DNA of 64,000 nt. Source: CADEDH01 sp047974625. Lineage in GTDB: Bacteria > Actinomycetota > Acidimicrobiia > Acidimicrobiales > SZUA-35. The notes below the pieces were generated by a model that saw nothing but the letters and a program-made list of their open reading frames with translations, had not been told where the DNA came from and did no database searches. Shown here piece after piece: positions 42,275 through 50,715 of the stretch. The stretch is from contig JBKECK010000045.1 in assembly GCA_047974625.1 (NCBI GenBank), positions 62,001-126,000 on the forward strand. Reading direction: 5' to 3'. The translations under genes were made by a program, and so were the position numbers. Every line of letters starts with the position of its first letter. Within the stretch, counting starts at the first letter, position 1.

Positions 42275-43246
42275 ATGATCAAGACGAAGTTCACCGAGAC
42301 CTTCGGGGTCGAAGCACCGGTCGTGCAGGGCGGCATGCAGTGGGTCGGCGTGGCCGAGTTGGTGTCAGCCGTGGCCAACGCCGGCGGCCTGGGGTTCATC
42401 ACCGCCCTGACCCAGCCCACCCCGGAGGACCTGACCAAGGAGATCGAGCGGTGCCGGGAGATGACCGACAAACCGTTCGGGGTCAACCTGACGATCCTGC
42501 CCGCCATCAACCCCCCTCCCTACGCCGAATACCGTGACGCCATCATCTCGGCCGGGGTCAAGATCGTGGAGACCGCGGGGTTCAACCCGGTGGACCACCT
42601 CCCCGATTTCAAGGCCAACGGGGTCAAGGTGCTCCACAAGTGCACCGCGGTGCGGCACGCCGTGAAGGCCCAGAGCATCGGGGTGGACGGGATCTCCATC
42701 GACGGGTTCGAATGCGCCGGACACCCCGGCGAGGACGACATCCCCGGCCTGATCCTCATCCCGGCCGCGGCGGAGAAGATCACCATCCCCATGATCGCCT
42801 CCGGCGGGTTCGGCGACGCCCGGGGCTTGGTGGCCGCCCTGGCCCTCGGGGCCGACGGGATCAATATGGGCACCCGGTTCATGGCCACCCAGGAGGCCCA
42901 GATCCACGAGAACGTGAAGCACGCCCTGGTGGACGGCGACGAGCGCAGCACCAACCTGATCTTCCGCCAGTTGCGCAACACGGCTCGGGTGGCCAAGAAC
43001 ACCGTGTCGGACGAGGTGGTGGAGATCCTCGGCGAGGGCGGCGAGTTCTCCGACGTTCAGGAGCTGGTGGCCGGGGTCCGGGGCCGCAACGTGTACACCA
43101 CGGGTGATACCGAGGCCGGGATCTGGTCGGCTGGGATGGTGCAGGGCCTCATCCACGACATCCCCACCTGCCAGGAACTGATCAGCCGCATCGTCGGCGA
43201 GGCCGAGGAGCTTATCAGCGAGCGCCTGGCCGGCGCCGTGGTCTGA
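42275..43246 (+). CDS. Nitronate monooxygenase / 2-nitropropane dioxygenase-like FMN enzyme
   Basis: 323 aa TIM barrel. Seen: 'PVVQGGMQWVGVAELVSAV', 'GGLGFITAL', 'GVNLTILP', the FMN phosphate loop 'PMIASGGFGDARGLVAALAL' and 'GADGINMGTRFMATQEA'. Family members oxidise alkyl nitronates or act as enoyl-ACP/quinone reductases; 'GFECAGHPGEDD' contains the His used as base in class I enzymes. ATG preceded by GGGGAG. Probably co-transcribed with the Nudix gene. Confidence 0.9.
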   Translation: MIKTKFTETFGVEAPVVQGGMQWVGVAELVSAVANAGGLGFITALTQPTPEDLTKEIERCREMTDKPFGVNLTILPAINPPPYAEYRDAIISAGVKIVETAGFNPVDHLPDFKANGVKVLHKCTAVRHAVKAQSIGVDGISIDGFECAGHPGEDDIPGLILIPAAAEKITIPMIASGGFGDARGLVAALALGADGINMGTRFMATQEAQIHENVKHALVDGDERSTNLIFRQLRNTARVAKNTVSDEVVEILGEGGEFSDVQELVAGVRGRNVYTTGDTEAGIWSAGMVQGLIHDIPTCQELISRIVGEAEELISERLAGAVV

Positions 43247-43253
43247 GGGCCAT

Positions 43254-43290
43254 CATCGTGCTCCGGGCGGGGCCCGCTCAGAGCACGATG
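43254..43290. terminator. Hairpin terminator after the nitronate monooxygenase gene
   Basis: CATCGTGCTC (43254-43263) and GAGCACGATG (43281-43290) form a perfect 10-bp stem. The 17-base loop contains a small CGGGC/GCCCG stem. It lies between convergent genes, no T-run. Confidence 0.6.
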
Positions 43291-44835
43291 CGCCGGTGGC
43301 CGATCAGGGTCGGCCCCCGCTCGACGCGGCGTCGCGCCCGGGCCAGATGGGCGTCCGGGTTCCAGCCCGGACACCCCGCCGGGTCCTCCAACCGCCCGTC
43401 GAGGTCAGCCCGGTCGGCGTTCACGATCGGTGACGAACCGGCGTCACCGGCGAGCTGATCCAGCTGCTGACGGGCCTGGACTCGACGGCGAGACGCCACA
43501 GGGCCTGTCGCTGGTCGCGGTCGAGCAGGTCGGTCGACGCGGGGGAGGCGGTGGACGCGTTCAGCAACTGGAGGGCCGGGCCCGACGGCTCGTGGGTCCG
43601 CTTCAACGTCTCGATCGAATCGGCTCCCGACACATGGGTCCGGGTGAGCAGCACCAGACGTACAGGCGCCAGCGGGTGGCCGCTGGCCGCGGCCAGGTCG
43701 ACGATCGGCCGGAGCACCGTCGAGGACACCTCTTCCAGGTAGTCGATCACCAGCAGCCTCGGCGCCAGGGTGACCTGCAGGTCGTCGGGTGGGGGCTGAT
43801 CCCGGGGATCGAACCAGGAGGTGAGCCAGCCCCGCTCCTCCATCTCCTTGCTGAGCTCGATGGCGAACCGGGTTTTCCCGGCCCCCCGGACGCACTGAGC
43901 GACAGCACCCGCGCTGGCTCCGGACTCTGACACCACTCGTTCACGACCCACGAGAGGTTCTCGTCACGGAACCAGTAGGGCACCACCCGGAGATCGGCCC
44001 GGAGCAACTCCGACGGGGTGGACCGCTCCGTCCGTCGGAACTCGGCCCACGGCCGGGACGCGAATCTGGCCGAGTGACCGGGCTCGAACACCGCGAGCCA
44101 GGGTGTCAGGTCGGCCACGGCGGCCTCCCGGTTGGCGCTGATCAGCCGGGCCAGTTCGTCGTCGGGGTGGGTGCCGGGGAACCGGTCGGTGACGTGGAGC
44201 GCGGTCGTCGGGGTGGCGTAGGTCCCCAGGTCGGTTGAGGTGTCCCTGCTGGCGGAGATCAACCCGATCACCGTGCGAGTGGTGGGGCTGACGATCGGCG
44301 CTCCGGACGGTCCGGGTTGGGCGAGCCCCGCTGCGAGCGGCCACAGATCATCCTCGACGTAGCCTTCGCATTTGAACCGTACGCCATCTCCCGGTGGGTC
44401 CACCCCGTCCTCCCGTCGCCCGTAACCCCAGGCGGCGAGCTGGTCACCATCAGCCGGGCGACGCTGGGGGAACCCCGGGTGGAGCGGAGCCACCGGATGA
44501 GCCACCCCACTGTCCTCCCAGGCCAACACGGCCAGGTCCGGGAAGGGCCACAATCGGCCGATCTCCTCCGGCGGCGCCGATCGGCAGATCACCGCGGCGT
44601 CGGTGTGGTTGGCGTCAGGGTCGTCGGCACCGAGACGATCTCCGATGGCGCGGATCGCTGTGGCGGCTTCGAGGCGGACAACGTCGCGTCCGTACACGAT
44701 ATGGGCGCAGGTGAGGGCCCGGCCGGGCGCAACCAGTACGGCCGTGCCGAGCGTCGTCCCGTCGGCGGCGTCACGGATACGAGCGACGAACTGGCGGAGC
44801 GGGCCGGCCTGGACCGTGGTCACCGAAGGCGTCAC
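43278..44835 (-). pseudogene. Frameshifted trypsin-like protease fused to a P-loop NTPase
   Basis: GTG start at 44835 (GTGA overlap with the trypco1 gene). The frame first gives a trypsin-like domain with a full triad: His45 ('LTCAHIV'), Asp100 ('FPDLAVL'), Ser177 ('GPSGAPI'). A P-loop NTPase follows, but the frame breaks inside Walker A: with one extra base in the C6 run at 43882-43887 the reading is 'SGGAGKTRFAIELSK', followed by Walker B 'PRLLVIDYLEEV' and 'RLVLLTRT'. A second one-base loss near 43475-43482 restores 'QARQQLDQLAGDAGSSP' and the end '...GHRRIVL'. Reconstructed length is about 519 aa. Either a real pseudogene or two consensus errors. Known context: trypsin-NTPase-trypco proteins form conflict (defence) systems. 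Confidence 0.72.
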
Positions 44836-45164
44836 GACGAGGCGTCACCGCCGGGCCGGCGGCCGGACGATTCGCCGTCCCAGGTCATCGTCACCTTGAT
44901 CGACGCATCGGCGCCGCCACTCACCAGGATGCCGGTGAGGCGGCCCTCCTTCACCTTCACCCCGAGGGAGAACTCCACCGTGGCCGAATCAGGGCCGGCG
45001 GCTCGCACCGCCCCCATCACCTCGCCACCGATGGCCCTGATCGCCGCACCCACGTTGGTGAACGGCAACGACTGATCGAGGCTGACGTTCGCCGGTCCGG
45101 ACGAACCGGACACCTCCACCATAAGCTCGACACCGTCGACGGTCGTTCCAACCAGACTGCCCAT
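44832..45164 (-). CDS. Trypsin-co-occurring domain 1 protein (trypco1, CU044_2847-like)
   Basis: 110 aa. Seen: 'NVSLDQSLPFTNVGAAIRAI' in the middle and the hallmark end 'VEFSLGVKVKEGRLTG' then 'GADASIKVTMTW', the trypco1 profile. These small domains accompany trypsin-like proteases and STAND/AAA NTPases in predicted bacterial conflict systems and are thought to be cleaved or to signal for activation. ATG 45164 has a strong GGAGGGGGG upstream. Followed by the broken protease-NTPase with a GTGA overlap. Confidence 0.82.
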   Translation of the reverse strand: MGSLVGTTVDGVELMVEVSGSSGPANVSLDQSLPFTNVGAAIRAIGGEVMGAVRAAGPDSATVEFSLGVKVKEGRLTGILVSGGADASIKVTMTWDGESSGRRPGGDASS

Positions 45165-45268
45165 CGATCCCCCCTCCGGGTACACGGTGGCCCATCACCC
45201 GCCCAGATCACCCTAGGGGCAGGTGGGGTGGGAGTCGAACGGTCATCGGGCCTTGGGCGGGCCGTGTC

Positions 45269-45274
45269 TACCCT
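45269..45274 (+). promoter_or_regulatory. -10-like element for the dialkylglycine decarboxylase-like gene
   Basis: TACCCT (TANNNT) lies six bases before the ATG at 45281, so the transcript would be leaderless. Confidence 0.5.
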
Positions 45275-45280
45275 GCTGGG

Positions 45281-46600
45281 ATGTCGTCGCCTGGGCCGAA
45301 CCCTGATCTGACCGAAGCCACTCGCCACCTGATCCGCTACGGGGCCGAGTGGTCACCGTTCGTGGCCGACCGGGCGGCGGGCGCCTACGTGTACGACGCC
45401 GACGGCCGCTCGGTGCTGGACTTCACCAGCGGTCAGATGAGCGCCGTGCTTGGCCACAGCCACCCCGAGATCGTCGAGGTCGTCGGCGAGGCGGTGGCCC
45501 GGCTCGACCACCTGTTCTCCGGGATGCTGTCCGGCCCGGTGATCGACCTGGCCGACACCCTCGGGTCCCTCGCCCCCGGCCTGACCAGGGTGCTGTTGCT
45601 GTCCACCGGGGCCGAGTCGAACGAGGCCGCCCTGCGGCTGGCCAAACTGGTGACCGGCGGCTGGGAGGTGGTCGGCTTCGCCCAGAGCTGGCACGGGATG
45701 ACCGGCGCCGCCGCTTCGGCCACCTACTCCGCCGGCCGGCGCGGTTACGGCCCCGCCCAGCCCGGCTCGATGGCCGTGTTCGCCCCCAACGCCTACCGGC
45801 CCCGGTTCGTCGACGCCGCCGGTGCCCTCGACTGGCGGGCCGAGCTCGACGACGGTTTCGACCTGATCGACCGGCAGAGCGTCGGCGCTCCCGCGGCCTT
45901 CATCGCCGAACCGGTCCTCAGCTCCGGTGGCGTCCTCGACCTGCCCTCCGGCTACCTGACCGAGCTCCGCCGCCGCTGCCACGAGCGGGGCATGCTGCTC
46001 GTCCTCGACGAGGCCCAGACCGGTCTGGGCCGGACCGGCACCATGTTCGCCTTTCAACGCGACGACATCGTCCCCGACGTGCTCACCCTGTCCAAGACCC
46101 TCGGCGCCGGCCTCCCCGTGGCCGCGGTGGTGACCACCGACGAGGTGGAGGCCCGAGCCCACGACGCCGGCTTCCTCTTCTACACCACCCATGTGTCCGA
46201 CCCGCTGCCCGCCGCGGTGGCCCGCCGGGTGATCGACATCGTGGTGCGGGACCGCCTGGCCGATCGGGCCGCGGTGGCCGGGGACCGCCTGCGCCGAGGG
46301 CTCGACGAGATCGCTGCCCGCCACGAGTGCGTGGGCGACGTGAGGGGCCGGGGTCTCCTGCTCGGGATCGAGATCGTGGCCGAACGGGCCTCGAAGCGGC
46401 CCGACCCCGAGCTGGGGGCGGCCATCACCCGCCGTTGCTTCGAGCTCGGCCTGTCCATGAACATCGTGGCCCTGGCCGGTATGGGGGGCGTGTTCCGCAT
46501 CGCCCCGCCGCTCACCATCACCGACGACGAGCTCGACCTCGGGGTCACCATCCTCGACCAGGCCATCACCGAGGTGACCGGCGGCCGACGGGCCGGCTGA
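45281..46600 (+). CDS. 2,2-dialkylglycine decarboxylase-like PLP enzyme (class III aminotransferase fold)
   Basis: 439 aa. Strong resemblance to DgdA of Burkholderia: 'LVLDEAQTGLGRTGTMFAFQ' (PLP-binding Asp), 'LTLSKTLGAGLPVAAVVT' with the Schiff-base Lys, 'FLFYTTHVSDPLPAAVA', 'VRGRGLLLGIEIV' and 'MGGVFRIAPPLTI'. DgdA couples decarboxylation of dialkylglycines such as 2-aminoisobutyrate to transamination of pyruvate. The match across these segments is much closer than to acetylornithine or GABA aminotransferases. It is a lone gene with its own probable promoter; no dgdR-like regulator is seen beside it. Confidence 0.85.
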   Translation: MSSPGPNPDLTEATRHLIRYGAEWSPFVADRAAGAYVYDADGRSVLDFTSGQMSAVLGHSHPEIVEVVGEAVARLDHLFSGMLSGPVIDLADTLGSLAPGLTRVLLLSTGAESNEAALRLAKLVTGGWEVVGFAQSWHGMTGAAASATYSAGRRGYGPAQPGSMAVFAPNAYRPRFVDAAGALDWRAELDDGFDLIDRQSVGAPAAFIAEPVLSSGGVLDLPSGYLTELRRRCHERGMLLVLDEAQTGLGRTGTMFAFQRDDIVPDVLTLSKTLGAGLPVAAVVTTDEVEARAHDAGFLFYTTHVSDPLPAAVARRVIDIVVRDRLADRAAVAGDRLRRGLDEIAARHECVGDVRGRGLLLGIEIVAERASKRPDPELGAAITRRCFELGLSMNIVALAGMGGVFRIAPPLTITDDELDLGVTILDQAITEVTGGRRAG

Positions 46601-46670
46601 ACGCCGGGGCGGGTGCTCGGCCTGTCGCCCGCCGAACGCCGGGGCCCGGACGGGCCCTTCCGCCGTTGGC

Positions 46671-46698
46671 TGTCACACCCCTTGTTCATGATGGTCAC
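46671..46698 (+). promoter_or_regulatory. Conserved leader box of the second DUF222-HNH gene
   Basis: TGTCACACCCC (46671-46681) and ATGATGG (46688-46694), with 28 bases from the first T to the ATG at 46699, exactly as upstream of the DUF222-HNH gene at 13387. Confidence 0.6.
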
Positions 46699-48165
46699 AT
46701 GACTTCGCTCGGCTGTCTCGGAACCGAACTCGACGAGGGGATCGCCCTCTTCTCCGCCGGTGTCGTCGGAGGCCGGACGGCGGCGGCGAACCGGGTGGAG
46801 GGGCTGTTGGGCCGGGCCGAGGCGTGCCGCCGGGTGTTGGCCGGTTACGAGGCCCGTCTGGTGGCCCTGGCCGACGAGTTGTCGGCCGACGGCGGCCCCG
46901 GAGCGGCCCCCGAGGATGTGCTGGGGCGTGGCGGGGTGTCGTCGGCCGAGGCGCACCGGCGGGCGGCCCGCCAGCGTTCGGTTGGTGACCTGCCGCTGGT
47001 GTCGGGCGTCGTCGGGTCGGGCCGGGCCAACCCGGAGTGTCTCGATCGGCTCGCCGGAGCGCGGTCGCGCTTGGAGGGTCCGGCCGAGCAGGCCGCGTTC
47101 GTGGGTCACGATGCCGATCTCGCTGAGTGGGTGGTCACCCTGCCGCCGCGGTCGTTCGCCCGGCGGGTCAATCGCCTGGTTGATCGGATCGCCCGTGACG
47201 CGGGTCGTACGGTGGCGGACCGCCGCCGGAGCGAGGTCGGGCTGCGGTTCTGGTTGGGGGCCGACGGGCTGTATCGGCTCAACGGGGTGTTCGATCCGGA
47301 ATCGGCCGAGGCGATCGGTGCCGCCCTCAACCGGGAGATGGGCGCCCTGGCCAGGAGCCGTGTCGACGAGGGCGGGGTCGGAGCCAATGGCGAGGTCGAG
47401 GATGAGGGGGGCTCGGATGGTGCCGGTGATGGGGTCGGTTGCCGTGGTGCGGGTGACGGGGTCGGTTCGGGTGGTGCGCTTGGTTCGGAGGGTGGGGGTG
47501 ACGCGGTCGGTGCGGTGGACGGGGGCGGTGGCTCCGGTCGCCGGTTCGATGACCGGTTGCGGGCCGACGCCCTGGTCGAGATGTTGGCCCGAGCGTTCCG
47601 TCCGGGGAGTGAGATCGCCAGCCCCCTCCTCAACGTCATCGTCGATGTCGCCACCCTCACCGGTGGCGGGCACCCCGGCACGGTGGCCGAATGGGGGCAT
47701 ACCGGTCACGGCGTGGATCCGGCCACGCTTAGCCGGATGCAGTGCGGGGCGTGGTGGCAACCGATCGTGTACGACCGGCATCGCCGCTCATCCATGGATG
47801 TGGGGCGGTCGAAACGGGTCGCCACCGCCCGCCAACGCCGCGCTCTCCGCGCCCTGTACTCGACGTGCGCCTTCGCCGATTGCGACCGGCCCTTCGCCTG
47901 GTGCCACATCCACCACGTCACCCCGTGGAACGCCGGCGGCCCCACCGATCTGGCCAACCTGGTCCCGTTGTGCACTCGCCACCATCACCTGGTTCACGAA
48001 GGTCGCTGGACCATCGAGCTCGAGCCCGATCGCCAACTCCGTATCCACCGACCCGACGGCCGACCCTGGGCAACGACCGCACCCGACGGCCCCGTCGGCC
48101 AGACCCCGGGCCGCACGAGGGCCGCCACCGGGTCGACACGAATGGCCGGGGCCGGCACCGGTTAG
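46699..48165 (+). CDS. DUF222 and HNH endonuclease-domain protein, second copy
   Basis: 488 aa. DUF222 helical region (about 5-225), a Gly/Asp/Val-rich low-complexity insert (about 228-290), continuation of the DUF222 fold, then an HNH domain: 'CAFADCDRPFAWCHIHHVTP' and 'LVPLCTRHHHLVHEG'. The body is only distantly similar to the copy at 13387, yet the upstream box is shared. The low-complexity insert is encoded by degenerate GGTGxx-rich DNA and probably varies in length. Likely cytoplasmic nuclease of unknown role. Confidence 0.9.
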   Translation: MTSLGCLGTELDEGIALFSAGVVGGRTAAANRVEGLLGRAEACRRVLAGYEARLVALADELSADGGPGAAPEDVLGRGGVSSAEAHRRAARQRSVGDLPLVSGVVGSGRANPECLDRLAGARSRLEGPAEQAAFVGHDADLAEWVVTLPPRSFARRVNRLVDRIARDAGRTVADRRRSEVGLRFWLGADGLYRLNGVFDPESAEAIGAALNREMGALARSRVDEGGVGANGEVEDEGGSDGAGDGVGCRGAGDGVGSGGALGSEGGGDAVGAVDGGGGSGRRFDDRLRADALVEMLARAFRPGSEIASPLLNVIVDVATLTGGGHPGTVAEWGHTGHGVDPATLSRMQCGAWWQPIVYDRHRRSSMDVGRSKRVATARQRRALRALYSTCAFADCDRPFAWCHIHHVTPWNAGGPTDLANLVPLCTRHHHLVHEGRWTIELEPDRQLRIHRPDGRPWATTAPDGPVGQTPGRTRAATGSTRMAGAGTG

Positions 48166-48284
48166 CGGCGGATCCGGTTGCTCCTTCCCGTCCCGCTCTC
48201 ATCCGACCCCGCGCCACCCGACACCACGTTGCCGTCACACCACGTCACCCCGACAGCACGCCACCCCATACCGCCGGCCGCTCA

Positions 48285-48346
48285 GCCGGTCGTGCGGCCG
48301 TGGCCCGGTCGCCCCACCGGCGTCCGGCCCCGCCGGTCGTGCGGCC
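48285..48346. repeat. 15-bp direct repeat downstream of the second DUF222-HNH gene
   Basis: GCCGGTCGTGCGGCC occurs at 48285-48299 and 48332-48346, 47 bases apart, in the 264-base gap between the HNH gene and the convergent pirin gene. Otherwise I see nothing defined in that gap. Confidence 0.4.
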
Positions 48347-48429
48347 ACACCGCTTCTTGAAGACTGACTATCGAGGACTGCTCGTCGAAACCTGCAGAAC
48401 CTTCCCGGGTGGGAACGGCGTCGCCGCCC

Positions 48430-49272
48430 CTACCCGGGGAGGGGAACGGGGTTCTCGTCGTCGCCGGGTACGAGGGGAAAGGCCAGGTCGCGCCAGCGTT
48501 GCTTGGCGTCCTCGATGCGGTCCGGGTCGGAGTGCACGAAGTTCCACCAGATGTGACGGGGCCCAAGGGGCTCCCCGCCGATAACCACCGCCCGGCCGGT
48601 GCCGCGCAGGGTCCGGGCCCGGTCGTCGTCGAAGATGGCCATCCACCCCGGGGCGAGGGCCTGGCCACCCACCTCCACGTCACCGTCCAGCACCACCACG
48701 GCCATCTCCGGGTGCTCCGCCTCGATCCCGATCGTCCCGCCGCTCAGGGTCACGTCGGCGAGTACGAGGGGCGACGAACCCCCCACCGGGGCCCGCTCGC
48801 CCCATCCGGTTCCGGCGGCGATCCGCACCATGGCCCCGTCGTCGGTCACCACCGGCACGTCGGCGGCGTCGGTGTGCTCGAACCGGGCCGGCTTATCCTC
48901 GGCCCCGGTGGGCAGGGCCACCCAGGTCTGGACCCCGAACAGCTCGGATCCGGCCGCTCTAAGCTCGGGCGGGGTCCGTTCGGTGTGGGTCACCCCCTCC
49001 CCCGCCGTCATCCAGTTCACGGCCCCGGCGGTGATGGTCTGCACCGTGCCCAGCGAATCCCGGTGCCGGACCTCGCCGGTCAGGAGGTAGGTGAGGGTGG
49101 ACAGGCCGATGTGGGGGTGGACGTCGACGTCCATGCCCCCACCGGCGGGGATGTCCTCGGGACCCATCAGGTCGAGGAAGATGAACGGGCCCACCATGCG
49201 ACGCTGCCGCCAGGGCAGCAGGCGTCGCACCTCCCCGGACCCGACCGGCCTTGTTCTCGGTGCCACGATCAC
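48430..49272 (-). CDS. Pirin family protein
   Basis: 280 aa bicupin. Seen: the N-terminal cupin metal motif 'DVHPHIGLSTLTYLLTGEV' (His pair), 'HRDSLG', and 'MTAGEGVTHTERTP' with the remaining His and Glu ligands. Bacterial pirins act as quercetin dioxygenase-like enzymes or as redox-linked regulators. Among several adjacent GTG codons, 49272 is preferred because TACGGT (49285-49280, minus strand) lies seven bases upstream, giving a leaderless start. Divergent from the P450 gene. Confidence 0.88.
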   Translation of the reverse strand: MIVAPRTRPVGSGEVRRLLPWRQRRMVGPFIFLDLMGPEDIPAGGGMDVDVHPHIGLSTLTYLLTGEVRHRDSLGTVQTITAGAVNWMTAGEGVTHTERTPPELRAAGSELFGVQTWVALPTGAEDKPARFEHTDAADVPVVTDDGAMVRIAAGTGWGERAPVGGSSPLVLADVTLSGGTIGIEAEHPEMAVVVLDGDVEVGGQALAPGWMAIFDDDRARTLRGTGRAVVIGGEPLGPRHIWWNFVHSDPDRIEDAKQRWRDLAFPLVPGDDENPVPLPG

Positions 49273-49403
49273 CACCCCGACCGTACCCCGGCCGGGCCGG
49301 CGGATACTCCCAGGGGGCGGTGCCGGTGGTACCGTGAACCACGACGAGCGCCGCCGGAGCATCCGCCGAGGCGCACCCCCCAGTCGTCACCGCTCGAGCC
49401 GCC

Positions 49404-50687
49404 ATGAACCTCGATCAGATCATGTTGCAGGTGATCCGCTACGTCGGGCAGCACCCCCGCCTGTCCGACGTCGCGTTCGGGTTCGCCCGGGCCAACCCGT
49501 TCGATCCCGAGCGCTACCGCTGGCCCTACGACTACTACGACAAGGCCCTCACCCCCGGTCCGGTCTTCTTCAGCCGGCTGACCCGCGAATGGACGGTGTC
49601 GGGCTACGACGAGGTCGTCCAGGTGCTCCGCTCCCCCAACGTCAGCACCGCGGTCGGGATCCAGCGGATCATGAACGTCTCCCCCTACTCGGAGCTGTCT
49701 CCGCAGGCGGCGGCCAACTTTGCCACCTGGATGCTGTTCGTCGACCCGCCAGACCACCACCGGCTGCGGGGCTCGGTCAGCCGGGCGTTCAGTCCCCGCC
49801 GGATCGCCAGCTGGGAGCCCCTCGTCACCTCCATCACCAAACGTCTCCTGGCCGACATGGCCGACGATCCCGCCCCCGACGTGATCCGGGGCTTCGCCGG
49901 CCCGCTGCCCGTGGACGTGATCGGCGAGATCTTGGGCCTGCCCGTCGAACTGCAGCCGTGGCTGAGGGAGGCGTCGGCCGAGATCGCCGGCCTGCTCGAC
50001 GCCCTCCACCCGTTCGACCCGGTGTCGATGAACCGCCGTTTCGCCGAGTTCGACGAGACCTTCACCGATCTGGTCGAGCAGCGGCGGGCCGAACCCCGCG
50101 ACGATCTGATCTCGGCCTTGGCCAACGATCCCGACAGTGAGCTGTCCACCGACGACATCGTGGCCACCATCGTCCTGCTCATGTTCGCCGGCCACGAGAC
50201 CACCACGGGCCTGCTCGGGAACGCCATTTGCGCCCTGGCCGAACGGCCCGACCAGCGGGAGCTGCTGCGGTCCCGGCCCGAGCTGATCGACAACGCCGTG
50301 GAGGAGCTGGCCCGCTTCGACCCGCCGGCCCAGATCACCGTCCGCCGCACCACCGGCCCGGTGACCGTCGGCGACCGGACGATCCCGACGGGCTCCAACC
50401 TCACCGTGATGCTGGGCGCCGCCAACCGGGACCGGCGCAGATGGCCCGACGCCGACCAGCTCCGCCTGGACCGACCCGACCCCAACCCGATCTCGTTCGG
50501 CAGCGGCATCCACTACTGCCTGGGCGCCGCCCTGGCCCGCCTGGAGACCCGGATCGCCCTGCCCGCCTTCCTCGACGCCTTCGGCGACTACACCGTGGAC
50601 ACCAAAGGCGCCGGCTGGAAGCGGAGCAATATGTTGCGGGGCCCCACCAGCCTGATCGTCCGGCCCGGCCCATCCAGCCCGTCCTGA
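49404..50687 (+). CDS. Cytochrome P450
   Basis: 427 aa complete class I bacterial P450. Seen: 'WMLFVDPPDHHRLRGSVSRAF' C-helix, I-helix oxygen-activation motif 'MFAGHETTTGL', the K-helix 'EELARFDPP' (ExxR), and the haem Cys in 'FGSGIHYCLGAALARLE'. Soluble, needs a ferredoxin and reductase, neither of which is adjacent. Substrate unknown; relatives hydroxylate fatty acids, terpenes and steroids. Confidence 0.93.
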   Translation: MNLDQIMLQVIRYVGQHPRLSDVAFGFARANPFDPERYRWPYDYYDKALTPGPVFFSRLTREWTVSGYDEVVQVLRSPNVSTAVGIQRIMNVSPYSELSPQAAANFATWMLFVDPPDHHRLRGSVSRAFSPRRIASWEPLVTSITKRLLADMADDPAPDVIRGFAGPLPVDVIGEILGLPVELQPWLREASAEIAGLLDALHPFDPVSMNRRFAEFDETFTDLVEQRRAEPRDDLISALANDPDSELSTDDIVATIVLLMFAGHETTTGLLGNAICALAERPDQRELLRSRPELIDNAVEELARFDPPAQITVRRTTGPVTVGDRTIPTGSNLTVMLGAANRDRRRWPDADQLRLDRPDPNPISFGSGIHYCLGAALARLETRIALPAFLDAFGDYTVDTKGAGWKRSNMLRGPTSLIVRPGPSSPS

Positions 50688-50715
50688 TGAGCCTGTGCGA
50701 TGGGTCGGGGCTCGG

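Noticed and set aside
43882..43887. Phase-variable G-run switching the conflict NTPase on and off.
   Set aside because: A six-base run is short for phase variation and a second frameshift exists further on, so error or decay is more likely.
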